Virus record (IMG/VR): IMGVR_UViG_3300032116_000117
Span: 1-64,000 of that record
Origin: a virus
Strand: one strand, 5' to 3'
DNA length: 64,000 bases
How positions within the stretch are numbered: the stretch's first letter is position 1; every line of letters begins with the position of its first letter. Shown piece after piece: positions 9,008 to 18,328 of this stretch. Both the position numbers and the translations under genes were made by a program. Below the pieces are notes generated by a model that was given only the letters and a program-made list of their open reading frames with translations, did not search any database and was not told the origin of the DNA.

Positions 9008-10116
9008 ATATTCTGTCCTATATTTTCATATGAAAATCTTGATAAATATTTTGAACTGTCAACCTGTGGCCTGTTTTCAAAAGCCAATCTCATTTGTCTT
9101 TTTAATTCTAAAACGCTTGGAATAGACCATGTTTCTTCTCCGTTGTACATATCAATTCCTCCAAGATAAGAATAGTCTTGCATTATAACTGGTTGTTCTT
9201 GGCATGAGACCAATCCAAAATCATTTGAATCGATCATTTCTTTTATTCCAACTCCTTCTGATAATATCACATAATTTCCAAAACATAGTGCTTCAGCGGC
9301 CGGTCTACAAAATGCTTCTCCATACGAACACACAACAAAACAATCGCAAGAATTATGTATTGCTAATAATTGTTCGTCTTGTAGTCTTTCTGTGATAGTC
9401 AAAATTGGAGCAAACTTTTTTCTTGTTCTAAGAGATTTTTGTATATTGTGGATCTCTTCTTGTGTTTTTTGTGAGGCTTGTGTTGCAGATAGTCCGGGTA
9501 TATTTGTTTTTAGGACAAAGCAAACATCATCTGTTTCGTCAAATTCTAAACAAAATGCAGCAATTAAATCTTTAATATTTTTTCTTTGTATATTTTCTCC
9601 AATATAATAAAATTTGTATGAATTTTTCACACGCTCTGCAAATTGAAGTTTATTATCATATTCTGAGAATTTTGATATGTTTTTTGTGCCGATTGGTTGC
9701 ATAATTGAATTAGCCTTTGTATTTACTCCGCTTCTTTTCAAGCACTCAACCTCTTTTTGAGTAGACACTAAAATCTGATTCATAGAATTTAATGGAAACA
9801 CTCCATCCGAAAATAGCTTGTTGTTTTCCAGAAATATTATAGCAATGTTTTGTGCGTAGTTACCATTGTAGGACAGGGCAGATGGCAATGCTTTTTGTAT
9901 TACAATATCATAACTATTGGATATATTTTTTTCTGCCTCTAATATATTTTTGTCAAGGATATCATATTTTGCGTTATAGTTTAGATAAACTGGAACAGCT
10001 GAAATATTGTGTCCAGTCGTTAGTAAAGATAGCAGACAGTCTCTTGCTGCTAATCCCCATCCGTCGTTTTGTCTATATGGACCAACATATAAAATATTTT
10101 TAGGCGATGTTAGCAT
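8989..10116 (-). CDS. GT4-family glycosyltransferase, 375 aa
   Basis: The N-terminus NILYVGPYRQNDGWGLAARD is a typical GT-B first strand and glycine-rich loop. YKFYYIGENIQRKNI starts the donor-binding domain, and CDCFVVCSYGEAFCRPAAE followed by GNYVILSEGVG is the ExFgxpxxEA-type donor motif. It should transfer a sugar from a nucleotide donor to a glycan, DNA base or protein. An overlap of 19 nt with the downstream gene and 17 nt with the upstream GT places it inside the operon. Confidence 0.85.
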   Translation of the reverse strand: MLTSPKNILYVGPYRQNDGWGLAARDCLLSLLTTGHNISAVPVYLNYNAKYDILDKNILEAEKNISNSYDIVIQKALPSALSYNGNYAQNIAIIFLENNKLFSDGVFPLNSMNQILVSTQKEVECLKRSGVNTKANSIMQPIGTKNISKFSEYDNKLQFAERVKNSYKFYYIGENIQRKNIKDLIAAFCLEFDETDDVCFVLKTNIPGLSATQASQKTQEEIHNIQKSLRTRKKFAPILTITERLQDEQLLAIHNSCDCFVVCSYGEAFCRPAAEALCFGNYVILSEGVGIKEMIDSNDFGLVSCQEQPVIMQDYSYLGGIDMYNGEETWSIPSVLELKRQMRLAFENRPQVDSSKYLSRFSYENIGQNICQYIQ

Positions 10117-11755
10117 ATTGTATATAATCTTCCTGTGTGAGCAAATGAGAATCTATTCTGCCAATTTCTGCTTGATTGTGATTATGAATCATACTATTGA
10201 TGTTGTCTATCATATCATTAATTGAAAATGGTTTGAGTTCCGCTCCATTTGCAACAAAACCATTTTGTACGCATTGAATTTGCTTTAAAATCCAATAGTC
10301 ACTAATTTTTAGTCCTATATTATCTAGTACTGATTTTTTGATAGTATAAATTATTTCATAAGCATCATTTACTTTAGGTAAATTATTCTTATCTATTTTT
10401 GATACAAAAACTGGGGTTGAATTCCATGACTTTTCATATTTATTAATGTTTATAGTGTCTATATATTTTATCCATTTTTCTACAGAATGTTTCCAACTAT
10501 AATGGTTTTCTGTTAATTGTCTAGTCTTAAATCCTTTTTGTTTTCTTATTGCTTCGGGCTGGTTCACAAGCTGCAATAACTGAGAGACTAAAGAATTTTG
10601 ATTTGGATAAACTCTCATAGCAGATGTTTCTAGTTCTTTAAAATAACATCCAACTTCTATTGGATAAGCATTGACTTTATTAATTACGTCTTCCATAGCG
10701 CTATATTTCACTGTTACAACTGGTACTCCACATGCTGATGCTTCTATTTGAGGCATACCAAATCCTTCGCATATAGAATATTGTACATATATATCAAACA
10801 TCCCAATAATTTTTGCTAAAATTGATTCGTCCACAGCATTAGAAACATTTGGAACAACAGCAGACTTCTGCTTACACTTATAGCATATTTGTGAGTGTCC
10901 AGATAAATTTGAGGCAAAAATGGCTGAACAATTTTTACATAAATATGTGAAAAAGATTTTATTACTAAATTCACTATCTTTTATAAGATTGGCCATGTCC
11001 CATCCCATATCAGGATAACTGGTATGCAGATATAGAATAGTATTGTGATATTTTTCAGATCCTGAATTTTTTAGCTCTCTTAATAAGAGCTCAAAACCTT
11101 TAATTAATTCTGGGAATAGCTTTCTCTTCTGATTTCTCATAACTGTGCCAATAACAGTACAGTTTGGATCTAATTTTAGCATATTTTTAATTTCGGCAGT
11201 ATTTGTTAGAGGAGAAAAAATATTTAGATCAGCACCAGGAGATACTGTGTCTATATATTTAATTGTGTTCGAAGTTTGTTTCATTAAAACTTCTTTTCCC
11301 CAATCCGAATATGTAAAGATTGCATCGGCATCAATATAAGTATCGAGCCACTCTTCTTGCTGTGGATAAGAATCAATAGTTGGCATCAATATCCAATGGA
11401 AATTTTTTCGCAATGGGGATCTTTTCTGATAGGAACTCATCCAATAATCTCTAACATCAATAACAATATGAGGCTTAAAATCTAATAAAACTCTGTCAAA
11501 ACGCCACCGTCCAAAATGGTTTTCTGGAGTAGAATTATATTCATTAATTCTTGGATCATTAGAATGAACAGCATTTGGATAATATTTCCATGGTATTTTA
11601 TGAGCCTCTTTATCTCCTATTAATCCATAAGAAGCAAATTCTGCTATATCATATTTATTAGTCTTATAAAGACCATCTAAAAGATATCTATTGTAAACAC
11701 CGAATCCGGAAGAAACTTTTGAAGATTCAGAACAAACTAGAATTTTTGGTTTCAT
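10100..11755 (-). CDS. GT4-family glycosyltransferase with inserted zinc ribbon, 551 aa
   Basis: GT-B features: KILVCSESSKVSSGFGVYNR at the N-terminus, TVIGTVMRNQKRKLFPELI entering the donor domain, and FDIYVQYSICEGFGMPQIEA followed by GVPVVTVKYSAM as donor motif. Between about residues 276 and 307 sits a CKNC...CYKC pair that is unusual for this family and may bind zinc. A C-terminal extension of about 110 residues has no recognised family. ATG at 11755 has no good Shine-Dalgarno sequence. It is the first gene after the ssb terminator. Confidence 0.85.
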   Translation of the reverse strand: MKPKILVCSESSKVSSGFGVYNRYLLDGLYKTNKYDIAEFASYGLIGDKEAHKIPWKYYPNAVHSNDPRINEYNSTPENHFGRWRFDRVLLDFKPHIVIDVRDYWMSSYQKRSPLRKNFHWILMPTIDSYPQQEEWLDTYIDADAIFTYSDWGKEVLMKQTSNTIKYIDTVSPGADLNIFSPLTNTAEIKNMLKLDPNCTVIGTVMRNQKRKLFPELIKGFELLLRELKNSGSEKYHNTILYLHTSYPDMGWDMANLIKDSEFSNKIFFTYLCKNCSAIFASNLSGHSQICYKCKQKSAVVPNVSNAVDESILAKIIGMFDIYVQYSICEGFGMPQIEASACGVPVVTVKYSAMEDVINKVNAYPIEVGCYFKELETSAMRVYPNQNSLVSQLLQLVNQPEAIRKQKGFKTRQLTENHYSWKHSVEKWIKYIDTININKYEKSWNSTPVFVSKIDKNNLPKVNDAYEIIYTIKKSVLDNIGLKISDYWILKQIQCVQNGFVANGAELKPFSINDMIDNINSMIHNHNQAEIGRIDSHLLTQEDYIQYANIA

Positions 11756-11762
11756 AAAATTG

Positions 11763-11803
11763 AAAAAAGATAAGGGGCTTATTCAGCCCCATTATCTCTT
11801 TTT
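11763..11803 (-). terminator. rho-independent terminator after ssb
   Basis: A GC-rich hairpin (AGATAA-GGGGC at 11768-11778 paired with GCCCC-ATTATCT at 11786-11797) is followed on the minus strand by a run of six T at 11768-11763. It lies 17 nt after the ssb stop codon. The opposite strand also carries a T-run (11799-11803), so it may work in both directions. Confidence 0.85.
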
Positions 11804-11819
11804 ATAGTCCTTATTATTA

Positions 11820-12191
11820 TCAGAAAGCGACCGCTTCTGGTTCCGATTGTCTATTCTTGGAAAGCTTAGTGATCTTAGAAAAATTATTAACCCTTACTCT
11901 TAGTGTGCTATGCTTCACACCGTCTTTTTCCCAACTGTCGTTTCGCAGAGAGCCTTCTACCATAACTAGGTCGCCCTTCTTGAAAGAGTCGGCAATAATC
12001 TCTGCTCCGCTATCCCATGCCTCACAATTGATAAAAGTGGTAACCTTATCCTTGTCTCCTGATGCCTTAGTATATTCTCTAGAAACAGCAACAGTAAAAT
12101 TTACTACTGATACTGATTTTCCATTATTGCTCTCAATCTTTCGTAGTTCAGGATCTCTTGTTAAGTTACCGCGTAATAAAGTTATATTCAT
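11820..12191 (-). CDS. ssb: single-stranded DNA-binding protein
   Basis: The 123-aa protein begins MNITLLRGNLTRDPELR, has VVNFTVAVSREYT, TTFINCEAWDSGAEII, FKKGDLVMVEGSLRNDSW and LRVRVNNFSKI, the standard SSB OB-fold order. It should coat ssDNA during replication and recombination. The C-terminal tail is short and ends EPEAVAF, with a terminal Phe but without the usual acidic DDDIPF tip, so partner binding may differ. AAGGGGA precedes the start. The gene has its own promoter (12236-12263) and terminator (11763-11803). Confidence 0.95.
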   Translation of the reverse strand: MNITLLRGNLTRDPELRKIESNNGKSVSVVNFTVAVSREYTKASGDKDKVTTFINCEAWDSGAEIIADSFKKGDLVMVEGSLRNDSWEKDGVKHSTLRVRVNNFSKITKLSKNRQSEPEAVAF

Positions 12192-12235
12192 ATAAATTCC
12201 CCTTAATAGTTTTTAAATTCCAATACCAACACCAT

Positions 12236-12263
12236 ATTATACCTTGAGCCCAACGCAAGTCAA
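12236..12263 (-). promoter_or_regulatory. sigma70-like promoter of ssb
   Basis: On the minus strand TTGACT (12263-12258), a 16-bp spacer and TATAAT (12241-12236) precede ssb by 44 nt. The -35 box overlaps the stop codon of the dnaE 3' half. A match this close to consensus with normal spacing is unlikely by chance even in AT-rich DNA. Confidence 0.8.
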
Positions 12264-13825
12264 GCCTTCGGTATAAAAGTTTTTTCTATAGACAACGAGT
12301 CTTTGTCTTTTGATCTGTTTCCTTTAACAATGATAATATTGCCTAAAAATAATTGATTTCTATATTTCCTATACGCTTCTGGAAAGTATACTATACTGTC
12401 CAATGATGCTGTACCATCGTTCAAAGTTATGAATGCCATTTCTGAACCAACACTTTTGCCCTTCTTGGTTTTGACTACTCTGATATTTTCTATTTCACCA
12501 GCTAAAATAATATTATTATTAGATGAGCATTTATTGTTCTTAAAATCTTTACAGGATGAAGAAACCATACTAATATCATACATATCAACCTTTGAGCAGG
12601 ATATGGAGCATCCTATCAGCATATTTTCTGTGTCAGCCAGCCACTCTATAGTATCTTCCAGAGAATAGGGTGGTTTTTTTAATGATTCTATAAGATTCAT
12701 TATGGTCAATTGTCTTTTTGAGGATATTTTAGACGATGATACTAGCATCTCCAAATTTTTTTGAAGGCTTTTATCTGTCTGCAAAACTTTCTGTAAATTT
12801 TCTGTTTCTTTCGCAGTTAATTCATTAAAGATATTATATTCAAACAACATTCTATTTCTATGAATCTTCAAAAAATCCAACGCCCCTGATTGTATCAGAG
12901 CTTTTGATGCTGTGCTATTGATATGACTGAATAAAAATAGATATTCCATCCATGTCATTGTTTTAAGATTGAGTTTTAAGCTTTCTATAGTATTTTTTAA
13001 CTTATCAAAAGCTGATTTTCCAACACCTTTAATGTCTGTCAATCCGAAATAGATACATTTTTTATCTAGTTCAACAAACTCATTTACCATTCTTATATCT
13101 GGATTGCAAACCACAATATTCATTTCCGTAGCATTTTGAACAAGTTCCTTTATCTCCATTTGTGGATCAATTTTATCTTTTGCAAATCTCAGATAAGAAG
13201 CAAAAAATACTCTAGCATAATGTGCTTTGGCATATGCTGAAAGATACGAATTCATAGCATAACTAATGGCGTGGCTCTTGTTAAAAGAATATCTTTGGCT
13301 TTTTTCGATCCAATTGAAAATTTCCTCCGCTTGAGACTTGTTGATTGAGCCAACTTTTTCGCATCCATCAATGAATGTAATTTTTAATTTAGCCATTTCT
13401 TCTGGCTTCTTTTTGCCAATAGCTTTTCTTAACATATCTGCTTCTTGCAAATTGAATCCCGCAATTACTCTGGCTATTTCCATTGCCTGTTCTTGATATA
13501 CCATTTCTCCATATGTTGTTTTTAAAATGGGTTCAAGAGATTCGTGGAAATAATCAACTGTTTCTAAACCATTTTTTTTATCTATATAATGATTGGTAAC
13601 ACTTTTGCCATCTCTAATTGCTTCCAAACATCCAGGACGCATAATACTAATTAATGCTGCAAGCTCCTCGATATTTGATGGCTTCAATTTTTTTGCTATA
13701 CTTCGTCCTAATCTGGACTCTAACTGAAAACATCCTTTGGTGTTTCCAGCAGATATAAGATCCCAAGTCAAAGGACACTCCAAATCCATAAGCGCAATAT
13801 CTGCATTAAATATTATTGAAGGCAT
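12260..13825 (-). CDS. dnaE: DNA polymerase III alpha subunit, C-terminal half (split dnaE)
   Basis: The 521-aa protein matches the fingers and C-terminal parts of DnaE: AGNTKGCFQLESRLGRSI, ALISIMRPGCLE, VYQEQAMEIARVIAGF, NKSHAISYAMNSYLSAY, a helix-hairpin-helix (GLTDIKGVGKSAFDKL) and an OB-fold near the end (ILAGEIENIRV, AFITLNDGTASLDSIVYF). It lacks the PHP and palm domains, which are encoded at 14674-16551. Together the two halves equal one DnaE. Start ATG at 13825 overlaps the exonuclease by 20 nt. It should form the leading and lagging-strand polymerase by association with the other half. Confidence 0.9.
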   Translation of the reverse strand: MPSIIFNADIALMDLECPLTWDLISAGNTKGCFQLESRLGRSIAKKLKPSNIEELAALISIMRPGCLEAIRDGKSVTNHYIDKKNGLETVDYFHESLEPILKTTYGEMVYQEQAMEIARVIAGFNLQEADMLRKAIGKKKPEEMAKLKITFIDGCEKVGSINKSQAEEIFNWIEKSQRYSFNKSHAISYAMNSYLSAYAKAHYARVFFASYLRFAKDKIDPQMEIKELVQNATEMNIVVCNPDIRMVNEFVELDKKCIYFGLTDIKGVGKSAFDKLKNTIESLKLNLKTMTWMEYLFLFSHINSTASKALIQSGALDFLKIHRNRMLFEYNIFNELTAKETENLQKVLQTDKSLQKNLEMLVSSSKISSKRQLTIMNLIESLKKPPYSLEDTIEWLADTENMLIGCSISCSKVDMYDISMVSSSCKDFKNNKCSSNNNIILAGEIENIRVVKTKKGKSVGSEMAFITLNDGTASLDSIVYFPEAYRKYRNQLFLGNIIIVKGNRSKDKDSLSIEKTFIPKA

Positions 13826-14498
13826 TCTTAAACTTTATCTTTGAGGAAAGATTTTTGTGTAACTTTAGAAATCTTAATAGAATATTTGCACAGTCTTTGA
13901 CATCTTTTAGAGCGTCGTGAGCATTTTCAGAAGATATGCTCATATATTCTCTAACATTATCTAACGAAAGACTTTTAACGTCATCAACATAAGCAAACCA
14001 ATAATATAATAAATTCATTATATCTAGAACATCTCTTGGATAAAAGATATTTGATTCTTCTTCTTTATTAGTATTTCCATATTTTTTTGCTAGTCTATGA
14101 ACAATTTTAAGATCAAATCTATTTATATTATATCCAGCCGCTATTGGTGCAGAGAATTGACTCTTTTTTGTTGTCCTACAGTGGTGTTTTTCCAGATAGT
14201 CGATAAACATTGACCATCCTTGTTTTTGAGATATTGAATCTTTCCAAGACTTTAAAATTTCTGATTGCTCACATCCTCTAACTTTAGCATGAAATCCCAG
14301 TATATCTGAATCATACGGATGGGATGGATCTTCTTCTAATTTATCTGGCTTGAGCATCAAATTAAATTCCGAATTTGGCACTACTTCTAATTTAATTGGA
14401 TCAATAATTAGTGCTGCTATCTGTACTGGACTACACACATTCGGATTCGCCCCGTCTGTTTCAAAATCGAACACACAAATTTTATTATATTGTTTCAT
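13806..14498 (-). CDS. DEDD-family 3'-5' exonuclease (DnaQ-like proofreader)
   Basis: FDFETDG near residue 10 is ExoI (D, E), AGYNINRFDLKIVHRLA is ExoII, and HDALKDVKDCANILLRFL is ExoIII with H-xxxx-D, so it is DEDDh-type. At 230 residues it is a stand-alone exonuclease domain. Its position between the two dnaE halves makes a proofreading role for the polymerase likely (inference). Start overlaps the TGA of the 59-aa gene (ATGA). Confidence 0.9.
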   Translation of the reverse strand: MKQYNKICVFDFETDGANPNVCSPVQIAALIIDPIKLEVVPNSEFNLMLKPDKLEEDPSHPYDSDILGFHAKVRGCEQSEILKSWKDSISQKQGWSMFIDYLEKHHCRTTKKSQFSAPIAAGYNINRFDLKIVHRLAKKYGNTNKEEESNIFYPRDVLDIMNLLYYWFAYVDDVKSLSLDNVREYMSISSENAHDALKDVKDCANILLRFLKLHKNLSSKIKFKNAFNNI

Positions 14499-14674
14499 GC
14501 TGTTTCTACTGTTACGTTCTCCAGTGGCAAAATCATAGTTTTTTCTTGAGTTTGGTTATTTATGGCATTATTTACATGACAGCAGCTAACTCTATCATCA
14601 TCTATTCTTGTATAGGAAATAGAATTGTGTATGAATTTTTCTCCAACCACAAGGTCTTTAAATTGCTTGTCCAT
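14495..14674 (-). CDS. small conserved-type phage protein, 59 aa, between dnaE halves
   Basis: ATG at 14674 overlaps the TAA of the polymerase N-terminal half (TAATG), has GGAG about 10 nt upstream, and its TGA at 14497-14495 overlaps the exonuclease ATG. The product starts MDKQFKDLVVGEKF and is a beta-rich polypeptide with a central CC pair. It resembles in layout the 82-aa protein at 50132-50380 (EELNSGDAF start), a common small-protein pattern in phages. Function unknown; coupling at both ends argues it is translated. Confidence 0.7.
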   Translation of the reverse strand: MDKQFKDLVVGEKFIHNSISYTRIDDDRVSCCHVNNAINNQTQEKTMILPLENVTVETA

Positions 14675-16551
14675 TAGTTTTCTCCTTTTTGTAAGAGTTC
14701 TTGAATAGTCATTATTTTATCTAACATTGCAATACCTAGAATATCAAATTTAATAATACCTATGCTCTCTAAGTCTTGCATTTCCATACCCGCTATGGTT
14801 TGATCGTTCCTATTATCATAGACCATTGGACACATTTCGCCAAGAGGTTTGGAACTAATAGCAACACCAGCAGCGTGTTTTGATTGGTTAGTTTTTGTGC
14901 CCTCTAGTCTAATTGCCTGTTCAAATCTTTTTGACAATGGACCTATTAATTCTCCTTTATCATCTATTGAGCACCATGGCGATAAATCGTCTTGATTATT
15001 CTCTAATGCCCATCGTATAATAGATGCTTCTCCGGTTTCCTCTTTCATTTCTTGTAGTTCATCTGCAATTTTAGCTTCATCCGGAATGAACTTAGTTATA
15101 TTGTTCATTTCATCAAATGTTATATTTCCATATACTCTTAACACATCTTTTAGTGCTCCCCTTCCTTTCATTGTATTAAAAGTAATCATTTGAGAAACCT
15201 TGTCTTCCCCATATTTTTGTTTTATATATGAGATAATATCTTCTCTTTTATTGATAGGCACATCTATATCTATATCTGGCATACTAATACGATCCTTAGT
15301 ATTTCTTCCAGCATTATAGAATCTGTCAAAGATCAAATTATATCTAATTGGATCTATTGCTGTTATTCCAACCAAATACGAAACCAGACATCCAGCAGCA
15401 CTGCCTCGTCCCGGTCCGGGTAGCCACTTATTATTCCTTACATAATTAACAATATCTTGTACTATTAGAAAGTAACTGCTAAGACCAGCCCCCTGTAAAA
15501 CATCAAGTTCGTATTTGATCCTATCAACATACTGTGTTTGTTGCTCTATAGGAACTATGTCTTTGATTTTATCTCTCCAGCCATTACGGCAAAGTTGTCT
15601 CAAATATTCTGCTTGATCAAAAGAATCTGGACAATCGAATTCTGGAAGATTCGGCTTCTGATTAATCTCAAAATTCTCACATAAACTATCAACAAATTGA
15701 GTATTTTCAATTTCTTCCTCTGTGTGCAAATTATTTATTTCTTCATTACTAAGTATATGGTAATTATCAGAGATAAAAAATGTGTCCATTCCAAAATTTT
15801 CTTTATTCAATATTTTAGAATTGACATCAATAAATGTGGTCTTTAAATTATTACACAGTAATACTCTTTGATCTATAGCATCTTCTCTTTCACAATAATG
15901 AGCATCTGGAGTTGCTATGACCTTTATCTTTTTTTGTTTGGCAATTTTTCTAATACAATCAGTTACATCTTTTTGAATAGGATTATGTTCCTGATCCATT
16001 AATTGGGCTTCTAAGAAAAAATTATCTTTACCAAAAATATTTTGGAGTTTATCAATAATTGGTATAGCATTATTTTCCCAATCGTTATTTATAGTATCGT
16101 TGGTCATAATTTTATTGGCCACAACCGATCCTAAGTGGCCAGCAAATCCTATTATATTTCCATCTAGTAGTTTGCCAAGCCTATCCAAATCCAATCTTGG
16201 CTTATAATAAAATAAGTCAGATCTATTTGATTCCGATATTATCTTAATCATCGTCTGCCATCCGGTATAATTTTTGGCTAAAATTACCAAATGACTTAGA
16301 TCTCTATTAGACGAGTCTTTTATTGATGCATCATTATTAGAGATATATAATTCGCAACCTAAAATGGGTTTAATGCCAGCAGACTTCATTGTCGAATGAA
16401 ACTTAACCGTGCCAGAGATATTACCATGGTCTGTTAAAGCGCACGAAGATACTCCTATTTTATTGCATCTCTCTGCTATTTGTTGAGGTTTGCTTAATCC
16501 ATCTAGCAAAGAATAATGACTGTGAACATGCAATGGAATATATTTTTTCAT
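14674..16551 (-). CDS. dnaE: DNA polymerase III alpha subunit, PHP and palm half (split dnaE)
   Basis: The 625-aa protein begins IPLHVHSHYSLLDGLSK, the PHP domain with metal ligands, and continues with ALTDHGNISG and GCELYIS. The palm has PGRGSAAGCLVSYLVG, then MPDIDIDVP at about residue 424 with the two catalytic Asp. The third palm Asp is in IIKFDILGIAMLDKI about 20 residues before the stop. So all three catalytic carboxylates are here and the fingers follow in a separate gene (12260-13825). No intein sequence is present at the end. It overlaps the 59-aa gene by 1 nt and the nuclease upstream by 4 nt. Confidence 0.9.
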   Translation of the reverse strand: MKKYIPLHVHSHYSLLDGLSKPQQIAERCNKIGVSSCALTDHGNISGTVKFHSTMKSAGIKPILGCELYISNNDASIKDSSNRDLSHLVILAKNYTGWQTMIKIISESNRSDLFYYKPRLDLDRLGKLLDGNIIGFAGHLGSVVANKIMTNDTINNDWENNAIPIIDKLQNIFGKDNFFLEAQLMDQEHNPIQKDVTDCIRKIAKQKKIKVIATPDAHYCEREDAIDQRVLLCNNLKTTFIDVNSKILNKENFGMDTFFISDNYHILSNEEINNLHTEEEIENTQFVDSLCENFEINQKPNLPEFDCPDSFDQAEYLRQLCRNGWRDKIKDIVPIEQQTQYVDRIKYELDVLQGAGLSSYFLIVQDIVNYVRNNKWLPGPGRGSAAGCLVSYLVGITAIDPIRYNLIFDRFYNAGRNTKDRISMPDIDIDVPINKREDIISYIKQKYGEDKVSQMITFNTMKGRGALKDVLRVYGNITFDEMNNITKFIPDEAKIADELQEMKEETGEASIIRWALENNQDDLSPWCSIDDKGELIGPLSKRFEQAIRLEGTKTNQSKHAAGVAISSKPLGEMCPMVYDNRNDQTIAGMEMQDLESIGIIKFDILGIAMLDKIMTIQELLQKGEN

Positions 16552-17585
16552 TGACCAGGAGCCTCATAATGACCAAAAGTATGGTTCTTGTGCTTGTAAT
16601 TCTTTGTTACTTCGTCTATCCCTAACAGTTCTATATCATGTTTAATTTGTTCGCATTTAGTCATTGTTGATCCTTTGGAACAAACTTGATTATTTCGATA
16701 TTCTATCGTGGGCAAAATATTAGTGTCTTCAAAAGTGGTTTTACCAAAATGACATAATTTGCTACACATCCATGTTTTTTTAAGTCTTGGCTTCTTGGTT
16801 TTCTTAATAATTTCAAATTTTTGCATTAACATTTGTTCTGTTTCTATAAGATCTTTGTCATCGAAAGACATAGAAAAGACACCCCCATCATTTATGAAAT
16901 TTATAGATACCATAAAATGTGCAATCTCAGGATACAAATGCCTTATTGCATAATGGTATATTCTTAATTGAGGATCTTTTTCCAATTTTTCTTGAGTTTT
17001 TTCTTGTCCAGTAGCCCAATCTAATCTTTTTCCAGTTTTCCAGTCTACAATCTCATAGAGATCATCGTTTACTTTTGTGATTAAATCTATTGTTCCTTTT
17101 AGTCCAAGATATCCTTCTAGTAAACCGTCTTCTGTTTTATAAGAATATTTGGCCCAAGGTTTTTCGATAATAAAATCAAAATGTTGCTCTGGTTGAACTA
17201 TGAATCTATTTCTAGGATCAAACATTCCTTTGTTGTAGTTCAAAGTTTTGTAGACCCAATTGTAACACTCCGAAAAGTCTTTGTCAACCCATTGGTGATG
17301 AGAATTGGCATTGGAATAGTGAGTATAAACCACTTTAATGATTTCGTCTAAATTATAATTAGATACATTTATTTTACCAACTATATCATCATCAATAAAT
17401 AATAATTTATCTTGTTCGGCTTTTTTAATAACCGCCAATACTTCTAATACTTTGTGGACTATGGTTCCTTTGTCTGCTTTTTTGTTAGACGGTCCTCTCC
17501 ATCCTAAAACGTATTCTAAAAAATATTGTTGCTCACACATGCTGTGTGCATTATACGAGGAACTACGGAAATATGTTATAATCAT
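16548..17585 (-). CDS. PD-(D/E)XK nuclease of RecB/Cas4 type, 345 aa
   Basis: CEQQYFLEYVLGWRG near the N-terminus, then DKGTIVHKVLEVL (helix with His), LKGTIDLITKVNDDLYEIVD-WKTGK (D, E-V-D-x-K catalytic core at about 160-185) and LRIYHYAI (QxxxY-like motif). The C-terminal part has CSKLCHFG and two more Cys (VCSKGSTMTKC), which fit the iron-sulfur cluster of Cas4/AddB-like nucleases. It probably acts in DNA end processing with the recombination genes nearby. An ATGA overlap joins it to the polymerase half. Confidence 0.8.
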   Translation of the reverse strand: MIITYFRSSSYNAHSMCEQQYFLEYVLGWRGPSNKKADKGTIVHKVLEVLAVIKKAEQDKLLFIDDDIVGKINVSNYNLDEIIKVVYTHYSNANSHHQWVDKDFSECYNWVYKTLNYNKGMFDPRNRFIVQPEQHFDFIIEKPWAKYSYKTEDGLLEGYLGLKGTIDLITKVNDDLYEIVDWKTGKRLDWATGQEKTQEKLEKDPQLRIYHYAIRHLYPEIAHFMVSINFINDGGVFSMSFDDKDLIETEQMLMQKFEIIKKTKKPRLKKTWMCSKLCHFGKTTFEDTNILPTIEYRNNQVCSKGSTMTKCEQIKHDIELLGIDEVTKNYKHKNHTFGHYEAPGQ

Positions 17586-18328
17586 TATTTTGCTGTTTCT
17601 TTTATTAGGATATCATATACCATGCCACATTGTTCTTCTATGTCTATATTTTGATTATCAATGACATAATTAAAATTTGACCAGTCGTATACATTAGGGT
17701 CCAGAGCCGTCTCTGATTTATGTTCTTCTATATTATTTTCATTGGATAATTTTCTTGTTAATCTAATAACAACTCCATTATTATTTTTTATGGCATCAAC
17801 CTCATTAGGAAAACGACAATCTGTAACAAGAGCTATATTTGGTTTGTCTTTCATTATTTTTCTGATTAAAGACTCTGGCCATATATTTGGTTTTATTGTC
17901 CTAAAAAAGTCTGTTCCAATCAATTGCATCATGTCTCTTCCAGACAATGGTTTATTATCATAACTCATATCTGTTAATTGATTTTTTTGATCATCTGTTC
18001 CATAGCATTGCTCATAACTTAAACCAAACATATCTATACAAATATCTTGTTTGAGAGGATCAGCAAAACTATAAATCTTAATATGAGAACTCAATTGCTG
18101 AATAACATCAAATATTTCTTGATCAATATATCCAATGTTATTATAGTATTTTACAATATCTACATCTATATATTCTTGATTTGTTTTTTTTATTCTTATG
18201 GTGCCATTATCCGTTAGCATAACTTCTGGAAAGATTTCTTTTCCTGCTAAGCCTATACAATATAAAAAATTTGCACATGTTGTTTTACCAGACTGTTTTT
18301 TCCCAGAAAAGCCTAAAATCAAAGTCAT
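17585..18328 (-). CDS. deoxynucleoside monophosphate kinase (T4 gp1-like)
   Basis: A P-loop GFSGKKQSGKTTCANFL at residues about 5-21, IKIYSFADPLKQDI with the DPLK signature, GRDMMQLIGTDFFR and VTDCRFPNEVDAI are the usual order of phage dNMP kinases. The enzyme makes dNDPs from dNMPs and feeds replication, fitting its place between the nuclease and the primase. Length 247 aa is normal. It ends one base into the start of the nuclease gene. Confidence 0.85.
   Translation of the reverse strand: MTLILGFSGKKQSGKTTCANFLYCIGLAGKEIFPEVMLTDNGTIRIKKTNQEYIDVDIVKYYNNIGYIDQEIFDVIQQLSSHIKIYSFADPLKQDICIDMFGLSYEQCYGTDDQKNQLTDMSYDNKPLSGRDMMQLIGTDFFRTIKPNIWPESLIRKIMKDKPNIALVTDCRFPNEVDAIKNNNGVVIRLTRKLSNENNIEEHKSETALDPNVYDWSNFNYVIDNQNIDIEEQCGMVYDILIKETAK

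Noticed and set aside
14495-14680. Possible intein at the split polymerase gene
   Set aside because: The end of 14674-16551 and the start of 12260-13825 contain no intein motifs (no Cys/Ser start block or HNN/SN end block); a small unrelated gene fills the gap.
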